Below are positions 1-7,830 of a stretch of DNA of 32,824 nt, piece by piece. The translations under genes were made by a program, and so were the position numbers. Origin of the DNA: DAOTEJ01 sp035454085 (GTDB taxonomy: Bacteria; Pseudomonadota; Gammaproteobacteria; Burkholderiales; Burkholderiaceae_F); contig DAOTEJ010000023.1 of the NCBI GenBank assembly GCA_035454085.1, forward strand, positions 1 to 32,824, given 5' to 3'. Position 1 is the first letter of the stretch; each line of letters opens with the position of its first letter. The notes beneath the pieces are model-generated. The model had not been told where the DNA came from, ran no database searches, and worked only from the letters and a program-made list of their open reading frames with translations.

Positions 1-2
1 GC

Positions 3-89
3 ACCTTCACCGAGGCCGTGGCGATCGCGCTCGAGCCCGCCGCGGCTCCCGCGCCCGCCCCTGCGCCGGCTCCCGCGCCGAAGAAGTAG
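3..89 (+). CDS. 3' end of an unidentified protein with an Ala-Pro-rich tail (partial)
   Basis: An open frame enters from the left edge and stops at TAG 87-89. Only 28 residues are visible: a short stretch reading TFTEAVAIALEP, then an alternating Ala-Pro run and a final Lys-Lys. Ala-Pro tails are flexible low-complexity extensions and do not identify a family. The frame is supported by the strong intrinsic terminator that begins 22 bp after the stop. I do not recognise the protein. The start and most of the gene lie outside the window. Confidence 0.6.
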   Translation, partial: TFTEAVAIALEPAAAPAPAPAPAPAPKK

Positions 90-110
90 CGTCAGCGAGT
101 CCGCAAGTAC

Positions 111-144
111 AGAAGGGACCGCCGCGGCGGTCCCTTCTGCTTTT
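111..144 (+). terminator. Intrinsic terminator of the leftmost gene
   Basis: Positions 111-138 form a perfect 28-bp palindrome (14-bp arms, GC-rich core, AGAAGGGACC outer arm). The plus-strand RNA then has GCTTTT at 139-144. It starts 22 bp after the TAG at 87-89. There is no T-run on the minus-strand side, so it probably works mainly for the plus-strand gene. Confidence 0.8.
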
Positions 145-145
145 G

Positions 146-172
146 GGTGGTAGTGCCCGCGCAGGCGGGCTC
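146..172. repeat. REP-like extragenic palindrome
   Basis: GCCCGC (155-160) and GCGGGC (165-170) form a 6-bp hairpin with a 4-nt loop. It sits inside a sequence of the form GTAGTGCCCGCGCAGGCGGG. This resembles the dispersed extragenic palindromes of many proteobacterial genomes, whose spurious translation gives a VPAQAG-like peptide. It lies between a terminator and the 3' end of the channel gene, the usual place for such elements. Only one copy is in the window, so repetitiveness is inferred. Confidence 0.45.
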
Positions 173-249
173 TAGTCCGGGGCCCGGCGGGGGTTGGCGG
201 CGTGCACGCCCATTCGCCGGGGCCGTGGTGCGCGCGCCGAGCGGTGGCC

Positions 250-1167
250 CTAAGCGCCGAGGTGGCCGTCGCTTGGGTCCAGCCCCGCGCCGCAGGCATG
301 GCAAAAGTGCGCATGCGCAGTGTGCTCGCGCTGCCCGCAGGCGGGGCAGACGCGCTTGTGCTCCTCGCGGCGCATCTTGCGGGTGGTCATCTCGGCCGTG
401 ACGATGGCCGCGGGCACCGCGGGCACCGCCCAGCCCAGCACCATGGTGATGCTGCCGATCGCCTTGCCGAGGTCGGTCTGCGGAATGATGTCGCCGTAGC
501 CCACGGTGGTGATGGTGGTGATGGTCCAGTACACCGCCATGGGGATGCTGGTGAAGCCGTGCTGCGGCCCCTCGATCACGAACATGAGCGTGCCCACCAG
601 GACGATCAGCAGGCACACCGTGCCCATGAACACCATGATCTTGCGGCGGCTGGCGTGCAGCGCCGAACCCAGGCTGCGGTACTCGCGGATGTATTCGGTG
701 AGCTTGAGGATGCGGAAGATGCGCATCAGGCGCAGCACGCGCACGTCGATCAGGGCGTGCAGCTCGGGGAAGAAGAACGCAAGCCAGGTCGGCAGGATCG
801 AGATCAGGTCGACCACGCCGTAGAAGCTGCGCGCGTAGCGCCACGGCCGCTCGACGCACGCCAGGCGCGCGGCGTACTCCAAGGTGAAGGCCACCGTGAA
901 GAACCACTCGAGCGCCGTGAGTGTGTCGTGGTGACGCTGCGAGATGCTGGCCACGCTGTCGGCCATGACCACGGCGGTGCTGGCCAGGATGAGCAGCAGC
1001 AGGACCAGGTCGAAGGCGCGTCCCAGCCGGGTGTTGGTGCCGAACACCACCACGAACAGGCGGCGGCGCCATCCGCCGGCGGGGATCCCGAAGCGTTCCG
1101 CTTCCCAGGACTCCTCGATGGGGTCGTCTTCTTCGAGGGCGGTCGGGGCGTCCTGCGAGGGATTCAT
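250..1167 (-). CDS. Voltage-gated-type potassium channel with C-terminal zinc ribbon
   Basis: A six-helix ion channel of the Kv/Ion_trans type, 305 aa, in the inner membrane. After an acidic N-terminus (about 1-30), helices S1-S3 run from about residue 51 to 133. The S4-like voltage sensor has arginines every third residue (R143, R146, R149, R152). S5 is at 178-197, and the pore loop carries the potassium filter TVGYGD at 221-226, followed by S6. The C-terminus holds two CxxC pairs (C274/C277 and C289/C292), a zinc-ribbon pattern that also occurs in other betaproteobacterial channels of this type. The start at 1167 was chosen because the acidic N-terminus begins there; ATGs at 1200 and further upstream are in frame, and none has a clear Shine-Dalgarno sequence. 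It is divergent from the phosphodiesterase gene. It lacks the cyclic-nucleotide-binding domain that two neighbouring proteins carry. The family is certain; voltage gating is inferred. Confidence 0.9.
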   Translation of the reverse strand: MNPSQDAPTALEEDDPIEESWEAERFGIPAGGWRRRLFVVVFGTNTRLGRAFDLVLLLLILASTAVVMADSVASISQRHHDTLTALEWFFTVAFTLEYAARLACVERPWRYARSFYGVVDLISILPTWLAFFFPELHALIDVRVLRLMRIFRILKLTEYIREYRSLGSALHASRRKIMVFMGTVCLLIVLVGTLMFVIEGPQHGFTSIPMAVYWTITTITTVGYGDIIPQTDLGKAIGSITMVLGWAVPAVPAAIVTAEMTTRKMRREEHKRVCPACGQREHTAHAHFCHACGAGLDPSDGHLGA

Positions 1168-1396
1168 GCGCGTGGTGCCAGTCGGGCGACGGCGCAGCAT
1201 AGCCGCGCGGCCGCCGCTCGCCCATCGCGGCGCAGGAGCGGGTGGCGTCATGGCACCTGGCGGGCGATGGGCGCCGGCGGCGGCCCAGATCGCTGTCCGG
1301 CCGGGCGGTGCTTCGTTTACGCTTGCGACGCCGCGCGCCTGGCCGGGGATCCCGCAGGGAACCGATCCGCAGCGCGGCCCCAGCCGGAACCCGACC

Positions 1397-2188
1397 ATGC
1401 TCCTGTGCCAGATCAGCGACCCGCACCTCGTGCCCCCAGGCCGTCTGGCCTACGGGCGGGTCGACACGCCGGCCAAGCTCGAGCGCTGCGTGCACCGGAT
1501 CCTGTCGCTGCCGCGCCGTCCCGACGCCGTGGTCGCCACCGGCGACCTCACCGATCACGCCACGGCCGAGGAGTACGGCCTGCTCGCCGAGCTGCTCGCG
1601 CCGCTGACCATGCCGGTGTACCTGCTGCCGGGCAATCACGACGAACGCGGCGCGCTGCAGGCCGCCTTCCCGCGGATGCCCTGGCTGCGCGGCGAAGATG
1701 GCTTCGTGCAGTACGCGGTGGACGATCTGGAGCTGCGCCTGGTCGTGCTCGACACCGTGGTCCCGGGCGAGCCCGGTGGCGCGCTGTGCGCGCGGCGCCT
1801 GGCCTGGCTCGACCGCACGCTGGCCGAATCGGACCGGCCCACGATCGTGGCCCAGCATCACCCGCCGATCGCCGCCGGCATGACCCTGATGGACAGCATG
1901 CGCCTGGCCCATCCCGAGGAGCAGGCCGCGGTGATCGCGCGCCACCCGCACGTCGAGCGCGTCATCGCCGGGCACTATCACCGCGCTTTTCACGCCCGCT
2001 TCGCCGGTACTGTTGCCTCGGTATGCCCGAGCACCGCGCACCAGCTCGTGGCGGACCTGCGCCCCGAGGCCGGGATGAGCTTCGCCTTCGAGCCTTCGGC
2101 CTTCCAGCTCCACCTCTGGACCGACGGCCGCCTCGTGACCCACACCCAGGTGATCGACGATTTCCCGGGCTGGGGCGAGCGTGACTGA
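1397..2188 (+). CDS. Calcineurin-like metallophosphoesterase, class III cyclic-nucleotide phosphodiesterase type
   Basis: A 263-aa soluble enzyme of the binuclear-metal phosphoesterase fold. All signature blocks are visible in order: D8-x-H10, GD at 49-50, GNHD at 79-82, the HH pair at 154-155 and GHYH at 192-195. This layout matches the CpdA/Rv0805/GpdQ group, which hydrolyses 3',5'-cyclic nucleotides or glycerophosphodiesters. Substrate cannot be read from the sequence alone. Cyclic AMP is suggested because the next two genes encode proteins with cyclic-nucleotide-binding domains. The frame is open well upstream, but the ATG at 1397 immediately precedes the conserved first strand (LLCQISDPH), so it is taken as the start. 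The spacing to the SulP gene is 99 bp, so co-transcription is possible. Confidence 0.88.
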   Translation: MLLCQISDPHLVPPGRLAYGRVDTPAKLERCVHRILSLPRRPDAVVATGDLTDHATAEEYGLLAELLAPLTMPVYLLPGNHDERGALQAAFPRMPWLRGEDGFVQYAVDDLELRLVVLDTVVPGEPGGALCARRLAWLDRTLAESDRPTIVAQHHPPIAAGMTLMDSMRLAHPEEQAAVIARHPHVERVIAGHYHRAFHARFAGTVASVCPSTAHQLVADLRPEAGMSFAFEPSAFQLHLWTDGRLVTHTQVIDDFPGWGERD

Positions 2189-2287
2189 GGCCGAAGCAAT
2201 ACCCCCCTGCCTGCGTGCCGGGGGCCGGAGCGGTCCCGCCACGATGCCCACGCCCGCACCGTCGAGGCTCCGTCCCCGAGGGCGCGC

Positions 2288-4561
2288 ATGAGCAGCGAGG
2301 TGGTCGCGCGGCCGGGTTGGTGGGCCAGTCTCTTCGAACGCAACGGCATCGCCCGTGGCGACCTGGCAGGCGGCATCACCGCGGCCCTGGTCCTGCTGGC
2401 CATCGAGGGCAGCTACGGTCTGGTGGCCTTCAAGCCGCTGGGCGTGGAGCAGGGCCAGATCGGCTTCCTGATCGGGGTGTGGACTGCGGCCATCGCCACC
2501 CTGGTGACCTTCGTGCTCGGCGGGCGCGGGCCGCTGCTCAGTGGCACGAGCGCGGCGCTGGTGCTGCTGGTGCCGCCCCTGATCGCGGCCCTGCTCAGGG
2601 ATCCGCGCTTCGTCACCGGCGACGGCCGGCCCTTCGTACCCATGGTGCTCGCCTACGTCGCGCTGGGGCTCGTGCTGGCCGGCCTGATCCAGATGGCGGT
2701 GGCGGCGCTGCGCCTGGGCGGCCTGGTGCGCTACGTCCCATACCCGGTGCACGCGGGCTACGTGAACGGCTCGGCGGTGCTGATGGTCGCCGCCATGGCG
2801 CCCAACTTCATGGGTCTGCCCGCGGGCCACGTGTGGACCGAGTGGGAACTCGCCAAGCCGCTGGCGCCGCTGGTGGCGCTCGCGGCCTTTTGGGTGGCGG
2901 TGCGTCCACCGCGCAGCTTGAGCCTGATCCCCGCCTACCTGCTGGCTCTCGGGGTGGCGACCTTGCTCCATCACGCGCTGGTCTTCACCCCGCTGGCGGG
3001 CGCGCTCGGCCCCCTGTTCGTGCCGCCGAGCTTCGCCTGGCCCGATGCCGGCATCCTGACCCCGGTGGTCGAGCGCCTGGGCGAGGGCGTGACCCGCGAG
3101 CACCTCGGGCCGCTGCTGGTCTTCGCCCTGGCCGTGGCCATGATGTCCAGCCTGCAGACCGCGCTGGCCGGCTCGACGGTGGATGAGCTCACCCGCGTTC
3201 GGGTCAACGGCGAGGGAGCGCTCTTCGGCCAGGGCATGGCCAACACCGCGCTGGGCCTGGTCGGTGGCGTGCCCAGCGCCGCGTCCACCACGCGCAGCAA
3301 GGTGAACCTCGAGGCCGGCAGCCGCACCCGCGCCTCGCGCCTGGTGTTCGCGCTCACGCTGGTCGTGCTGCTGGTGTTCGGGCTGCGCTTCATGAGCATC
3401 GTGCCCATGGCGGCGATCGCCGGCGTGTTCGCCGCCGCCGCCTACAGCCTGTTCGACGTCTGGACGCGGCGGGCCACGAAGGTGATGTGGGTGCAGAGCT
3501 GGCGCTGGCGTGCCCCGCGCAGCCTGGCGATCAACTACGCCGTGATGCTGCTGGTGGCCGGAGTCACCGTCTTCCTGTCGCTGCCGCTGGCCATCGCGCT
3601 CGGGACCCTGGTGGCGATGATCATGTTCATCCGCGCCAACGTGAAGGCGCCGGTGCGCCAGGTGGTGCACGCCGACCAGCGCAGCTCGCGCAAGGTGCGC
3701 CCGGCCGAGCAGACCGACATGCTGCGCGCGCACGGCCGGCGCATCGCCCTGGTGGAGCTCGATGGCGCGCTGTTCTTCGGCACCGCCGAGGACGCCGACG
3801 AAGAGATCGAGAAGCTCGCCCATGACGCGCAGATCATCATCCTCGACTTCAGCCGGGTGACCGACGTGGACGCGAGCGGCGCGCGCGTGCTGCTGCACGC
3901 CGCGCACGAGGTCGAGCATGCCGGCAAGGAGCTGCTGCTGGTGGGGCTGGGCCCGCGCGATGCGCGCACCCGCCTGATCCGCGACCTCGACGTGCAGGGC
4001 GCGCTGTCGGACGGCCACTTCTTCGCCGATGCCGACCGCGCCCTCGAGCATGCCGAGGACCGCCTGCTCGCCACCCTGGCCCCGGCCACGGCCCGGCACC
4101 GCGCACTCGTGCTCTCCGAGACGCTGCTCGGCGCGGGACTCACCGAGGCCGAGCTCGCCACGCTGGGCGCGGCGATGAGCGAGCGCTGCGTGCCCAAGGG
4201 CGCGGCCGTGTTCCGGCGCGGCGAGCCGGGCGACGCGCTCTATGTCTCGCTCGAGGGGCAGATCGGCATCTGGCTGATGGGAGCCGATCCGGCCGACCCC
4301 ACCCTGGCGCGCCGCCTGGTGAGCTACGCCCCGGGCGTGGCGTTTGGCGAGATCGGCCTGCTCGAGGGGCGCGCCCGCTCGGCCGACGCGATCGCCGAGG
4401 AGGACGCCGTCGTGCTCGAACTCGCACGCGCCGACTACGAGCGCCTCACCGCCGAGCAGCCCGCCCTGGTGGGCAAGCTGCTGCTCAACCTTGGCCTGCT
4501 GCTCGCCTCGCGGGTGCGGGCCCTGACCAACGAACTGGAGTCCGCGCACCGCGCTGGCTAG
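2288..4561 (+). CDS. SulP family anion transporter with STAS and cyclic-nucleotide-binding domains
   Basis: A 757-aa inner-membrane protein with three parts. Residues about 20-460 are the SulP (SLC26-like) transporter core, about 12 hydrophobic segments including the SGTSAALVLL stretch. Residues about 480-590 form a STAS domain. Residues about 610-735 form a cyclic-nucleotide-binding domain with the RGEPGDALY turn and a phosphate-binding cassette containing G687-E688 and R695/R697. SulP proteins move sulfate, bicarbonate, dicarboxylates or other anions; the substrate here is unknown. The fused domain implies gating by cAMP or cGMP, which is inference. Variants of this three-part architecture are known in Proteobacteria and cyanobacteria. 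The ATG at 2288 opens the frame. The patatin gene, also with a cNMP-binding domain, follows 58 bp later. Confidence 0.92.
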   Translation: MSSEVVARPGWWASLFERNGIARGDLAGGITAALVLLAIEGSYGLVAFKPLGVEQGQIGFLIGVWTAAIATLVTFVLGGRGPLLSGTSAALVLLVPPLIAALLRDPRFVTGDGRPFVPMVLAYVALGLVLAGLIQMAVAALRLGGLVRYVPYPVHAGYVNGSAVLMVAAMAPNFMGLPAGHVWTEWELAKPLAPLVALAAFWVAVRPPRSLSLIPAYLLALGVATLLHHALVFTPLAGALGPLFVPPSFAWPDAGILTPVVERLGEGVTREHLGPLLVFALAVAMMSSLQTALAGSTVDELTRVRVNGEGALFGQGMANTALGLVGGVPSAASTTRSKVNLEAGSRTRASRLVFALTLVVLLVFGLRFMSIVPMAAIAGVFAAAAYSLFDVWTRRATKVMWVQSWRWRAPRSLAINYAVMLLVAGVTVFLSLPLAIALGTLVAMIMFIRANVKAPVRQVVHADQRSSRKVRPAEQTDMLRAHGRRIALVELDGALFFGTAEDADEEIEKLAHDAQIIILDFSRVTDVDASGARVLLHAAHEVEHAGKELLLVGLGPRDARTRLIRDLDVQGALSDGHFFADADRALEHAEDRLLATLAPATARHRALVLSETLLGAGLTEAELATLGAAMSERCVPKGAAVFRRGEPGDALYVSLEGQIGIWLMGADPADPTLARRLVSYAPGVAFGEIGLLEGRARSADAIAEEDAVVLELARADYERLTAEQPALVGKLLLNLGLLLASRVRALTNELESAHRAG

Positions 4562-4619
4562 AGGCTCCGGGGCTCGTCGTGCGCGGCGAGCCGGCCGGAC
4601 GCCAATGGAGAAACGTCGC

Positions 4620-6488
4620 ATGTCACACAGCCCGTGGGGGCAGGCGCACCAGGAGGCGTTGTTCGCCTCGCATCTCAACACGCTGTTCGGAGAATTCGGC
4701 CCGCGCCTGCTGCAGTTCGCGCGCGAGCGCGCCCAGTGGGTCAGCCTGCCCGCGGGCGAGGTGCTGATGCGCCAGGGCGAGCCGGGCGACGCCGCCTACC
4801 TGGCCGTCAGCGGCCGCCTGCGCGCCTACATCGCCGACGAGGCGGGACGCGAGCGCATGGTGCGCGAGATGGGGCGCGGCGAGATCATCGGCGAGCTCAG
4901 CCTCTACACCGGCGAGCCACGCTCGGCCACGGTGATCGCGGTGCGCGACACCGTGCTCGCGCGCCTTGACCAGGCGCAATTCCAGGAACTGCTGGCGCTC
5001 GATCCGCGGGTCTCGATGCTGTTCACGAGCCGTGTCATCCAGCGTCTGCGCACCGAGCACCTGCGGCGGCCCTGGCCGGCGCCGGTGACGGTGGCACTGC
5101 TGCCCGTCACCGCCGAGCCGGATGCCGCCCAGTTCGCGCGCGAGCTCGCCGCGCAGCTGGCGGCGCACGGGCGCGTGGCGGTGCTCGATTCCTCGGCGCC
5201 GCAGATCGCCGCGGCGGCTGCCGGCGCCACGCCGCAGGACGCGCGCGAAGCCGACGCGCGCGTGGCCCTGGCGATCGACGCGGTCGAGGCCGGGCACGAC
5301 TTCGTGCTGCTGGTTGCCGACGCCGGGCCTTCCGACTGGACGCGCAACTGCGTGCACCACGCCGACGAGATCCTGCTGCTGGCCGACGCCACTGCCACGC
5401 CAGCGGTGAGTGCGCTGGAGCGCTCGGAGCTGCTCGATGGCGGGGCGCGGCTCGAGGCCGCGCAGATCCTGGTGCTCTTGCATCCCGCGGGGGCGCGGGT
5501 GGCGCGCGGCGCGCGTGCCTGGCGCGAGCGTCGGCCGGTGGCCGGGCACGTCAACCTGCGGCGCGGCCATGCCCCCGACCTCGCCCGGCTGGCACGCATC
5601 GTGGCGCGCAAGGCGGTGGGCCTGGTGCTGGCGGGCGGCGGGGCGCGCGGCTTCGCGCACCTGGGCATCTGGCGCAAGCTGCGCGAGGCGGGAGTCGAGC
5701 TCGACTTCGTGGGCGGCACCAGCATCGGCGCGCTGATGGCCGTGCCGATCGCTGCCGACCTGCCGATCGACGAGGCGCTGCCCATCGCGCGCCGCGCCTT
5801 TGCGAACAATCCCTCGAGCGACTACAACCTGCTGCCCCTGGTGTCGCTGATCAAGGGCGGGCGCATGAAGAGGGCGATGCGCGGCGCACTGGCCGAGATC
5901 GCCGGCGGCGAGGTCGACATCGAAGAGATGTGGAAGAGCTACTTCTGCGTCGCCAGCAACTACTCGCAGGCGCGCGAGCAGGTGATCGGGGGCGGCGGGC
6001 TGGAGCGCGCCATGCGCGCCACGGCCGCGATTCCCGGCGCCTTCCCGCCGGTGGTGATGGACGGCGACCTGCTGTGCGACGGGGGCACCTTCAACAACCT
6101 TCCGGTGGACGCGATGCGCCAGGTGCGCGGCGTGGGCTGCGTCATCGGCGTGGACCTGGGCGTGCACAGTGCGCGCCGCCTGGAGTTCGAGGACGTGCCG
6201 GGCAGCTGGGAACTGCTGCTCGACCGACTGCGGCCGCGCGCCAAGCGGCGCTACCGCCTGCCTTCGCTGGTGTCCTACCTGCTCAACGTGACGATCCTGT
6301 ACTCGGTCTCGCGCCGCGACGAGGTGCGGCGCGCCTCCGACGTCTACTTCAATCCGCCGCTGTACAAGGTGGGGCTGCTCGACTGGTCGCGCTTCGAGGC
6401 CATCGTGGGGCAGGGCGAGGCTCACGCCGTCGAGGTACTGGCCGGGCTGGACGCGCGCCAGCGCGCCCTGCTCGGACTGGCGGCCTGA
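4620..6488 (+). CDS. Patatin-like phospholipase with N-terminal cyclic-nucleotide-binding domain (NTE-like)
   Basis: A 622-aa serine lipase or lysophospholipase. Residues about 15-135 are a cNMP-binding domain, with GEL at 91-93 and R101-S102 in the phosphate cassette. Residues about 145-320 resemble the Rossmann-like linker of neuropathy target esterase proteins. The patatin domain begins at about 332 and shows the oxyanion loop GGGARG (339-344), the nucleophile elbow GTSIG (S368) and the catalytic DGG (D487). The catalytic pair is complete. ATG 4620 is preferred over ATG 4605 because GGAGA at 4607-4611 is a Shine-Dalgarno sequence 8 nt upstream of it; choosing 4605 would add five residues. 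It probably hydrolyses membrane (lyso)phospholipids under cyclic-nucleotide control. The fold is certain and the control inferred. Confidence 0.92.
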   Translation: MSHSPWGQAHQEALFASHLNTLFGEFGPRLLQFARERAQWVSLPAGEVLMRQGEPGDAAYLAVSGRLRAYIADEAGRERMVREMGRGEIIGELSLYTGEPRSATVIAVRDTVLARLDQAQFQELLALDPRVSMLFTSRVIQRLRTEHLRRPWPAPVTVALLPVTAEPDAAQFARELAAQLAAHGRVAVLDSSAPQIAAAAAGATPQDAREADARVALAIDAVEAGHDFVLLVADAGPSDWTRNCVHHADEILLLADATATPAVSALERSELLDGGARLEAAQILVLLHPAGARVARGARAWRERRPVAGHVNLRRGHAPDLARLARIVARKAVGLVLAGGGARGFAHLGIWRKLREAGVELDFVGGTSIGALMAVPIAADLPIDEALPIARRAFANNPSSDYNLLPLVSLIKGGRMKRAMRGALAEIAGGEVDIEEMWKSYFCVASNYSQAREQVIGGGGLERAMRATAAIPGAFPPVVMDGDLLCDGGTFNNLPVDAMRQVRGVGCVIGVDLGVHSARRLEFEDVPGSWELLLDRLRPRAKRRYRLPSLVSYLLNVTILYSVSRRDEVRRASDVYFNPPLYKVGLLDWSRFEAIVGQGEAHAVEVLAGLDARQRALLGLAA

Positions 6489-6623
6489 AGCCCGCGTTCC
6501 CGGGCGGCGCGGCGGCGTTGCGCCGCCGCCGCAGGGCGGCCGCCGGCCTGTGCGACCATAAGGCCTGCGCTGCCTAGGCGGCGCGCCGTTCACGCATCGA
6601 CCGCCGCTTTCCGAAGGATCCCC

Positions 6624-7817
6624 ATGCTTGCCCGAGCTCTTGCTGCCCCGCGCCTCGCGCGGCCGGCCCTCGCCGCCCTGCTGTGTGCCTGCGCCCTCAC
6701 CGCCACCGCCGCCGACAAGGTGAAGGTGGGTTTCGTGTCCACGCTCTCCGGCCCGGGCGCCGCGCTGGGCGTGGACATTCGCGACGGGTTCAACCTCGCG
6801 CTCAAGCAGGCGGGCGGCAAGCTCGGCGGGCTGCCGGTCGAGCTGATCGTCGCCGACGACCAGAGCAACCCCGAGGTCGCGCGCCAGGCCGTGGAGCGCC
6901 TGATCAAGCGCGACAAGGTGGACTTCATGACCGGCATCGTGTTCTCGAACGTGATGCTGGCGGTGGGCCAGCCGATCTTCGCGTCCAAGACCTTCTACAT
7001 CAGCGCCAACGCCGGCCCCTCGCAGTACGCGGGCGAGCAGTGCAACCCCTACTTCTTCAACGTTGCCTGGCAGAACGACAACCTGCACGAGGCGGTGGGC
7101 AAGACGGTGACCGACAAGGGCTACAAGCGCGTGGTGCTGATCGCGCCCAACTACCCCGCGGGCAAGGACGCGCTCACCGGCTTCAAGCGCTACTACAAGG
7201 GCGAGGTGGCGCAGGAGATCTACACCAAGCTCGGCCAGCTCGACTACGCGGCCGAACTGGCTCAGACGCGCGCCGCCAAGCCCGACGCCGTCTACATCTT
7301 CCTGCCCGGGGGCATGGGCATCAACTTCATCAAGCAGTACGTGGGCGCGGGCCTGTCGAAGGACGCCACGCTCTTCGGCCCGGGCTTCTCGGCCGACGAG
7401 GACGTGATCCGTGCGGTGGGCGAGCCCATGGCCGGGATGTTCAACTCCAGCCAGTGGGCGCACGACCTCGACAACCCGCAGAACCGCAAGTTCGTGGCCG
7501 ACTTCCAGAAGGAATACGGCCGCCTGCCCTCGCTCTACGCCTCGCAGGGCTACGACGCCGCGCTGCTGATGGACGCCGCCGTGCGCGACACCAAGGGCAA
7601 GCTCGACGACCAAGAGGCCGTGCGCCGCGCCCTGCGCGCCGCCAACTTCAAGTCGGTGCGCGGTGCGTTCAAGTTCAACACCAACCACTACCCGGTGCAG
7701 GACTACTACCTGCGCGTGGTGTCGAAGAACGCCCAGGGCCAGGTGACCAACCGCACCCTGGGCACGGTGTTCAAGAACCACGCCGACGCCTACGTCGCGC
7801 TGTGCAAGATGCCCTGA
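6624..7817 (+). CDS. Periplasmic substrate-binding protein of a Liv-type (HAAT) ABC transporter
   Basis: A 397-aa exported binding protein (periplasmic binding protein type 1 fold, Peripla_BP_6). A signal peptide occupies about residues 1-29, with a likely cut after ATA before ADKVKVGF. The mature N-terminus has the typical first strand and the STLSGPGAALG ligand loop. The family's main substrates are branched-chain amino acids, amides, urea and aromatic acids. The C-terminal style (DYYLRVV...HADAYVALC) reminds me of binders for aromatic carboxylates, but this is recall and not proof. AAGGA at 6614-6618 is a good Shine-Dalgarno sequence 5 nt before the ATG. It is the first gene of a complete five-gene transporter operon. 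Confidence 0.9.
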   Translation: MLARALAAPRLARPALAALLCACALTATAADKVKVGFVSTLSGPGAALGVDIRDGFNLALKQAGGKLGGLPVELIVADDQSNPEVARQAVERLIKRDKVDFMTGIVFSNVMLAVGQPIFASKTFYISANAGPSQYAGEQCNPYFFNVAWQNDNLHEAVGKTVTDKGYKRVVLIAPNYPAGKDALTGFKRYYKGEVAQEIYTKLGQLDYAAELAQTRAAKPDAVYIFLPGGMGINFIKQYVGAGLSKDATLFGPGFSADEDVIRAVGEPMAGMFNSSQWAHDLDNPQNRKFVADFQKEYGRLPSLYASQGYDAALLMDAAVRDTKGKLDDQEAVRRALRAANFKSVRGAFKFNTNHYPVQDYYLRVVSKNAQGQVTNRTLGTVFKNHADAYVALCKMP

Positions 7818-7830
7818 GCGGGCGCGCCGC

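Noticed and set aside
331..420. Second copy of the REP-like GCCCGCAGGCGGG palindrome
   Set aside because: It encodes the zinc-ribbon cysteines of the channel gene; the resemblance is short and explained by coding.
1168..1396. Divergent promoter between channel and phosphodiesterase genes
   Set aside because: One must exist, but no hexamer pair with correct spacing stood out, so none is annotated.
92..4681. 1529-codon minus-strand open frame across the channel, phosphodiesterase and SulP genes
   Set aside because: It is antisense to three well-supported genes, has Arg/Ala/Gly/His-rich low-complexity composition and no recognisable domain. Such frames are expected at very high GC, where stop codons are scarce.
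6509..6529. 9-bp GC hairpin with a TTG loop after the patatin gene
   Set aside because: No T-run follows and similar hairpins arise easily in such GC-rich DNA; not enough to call a terminator.
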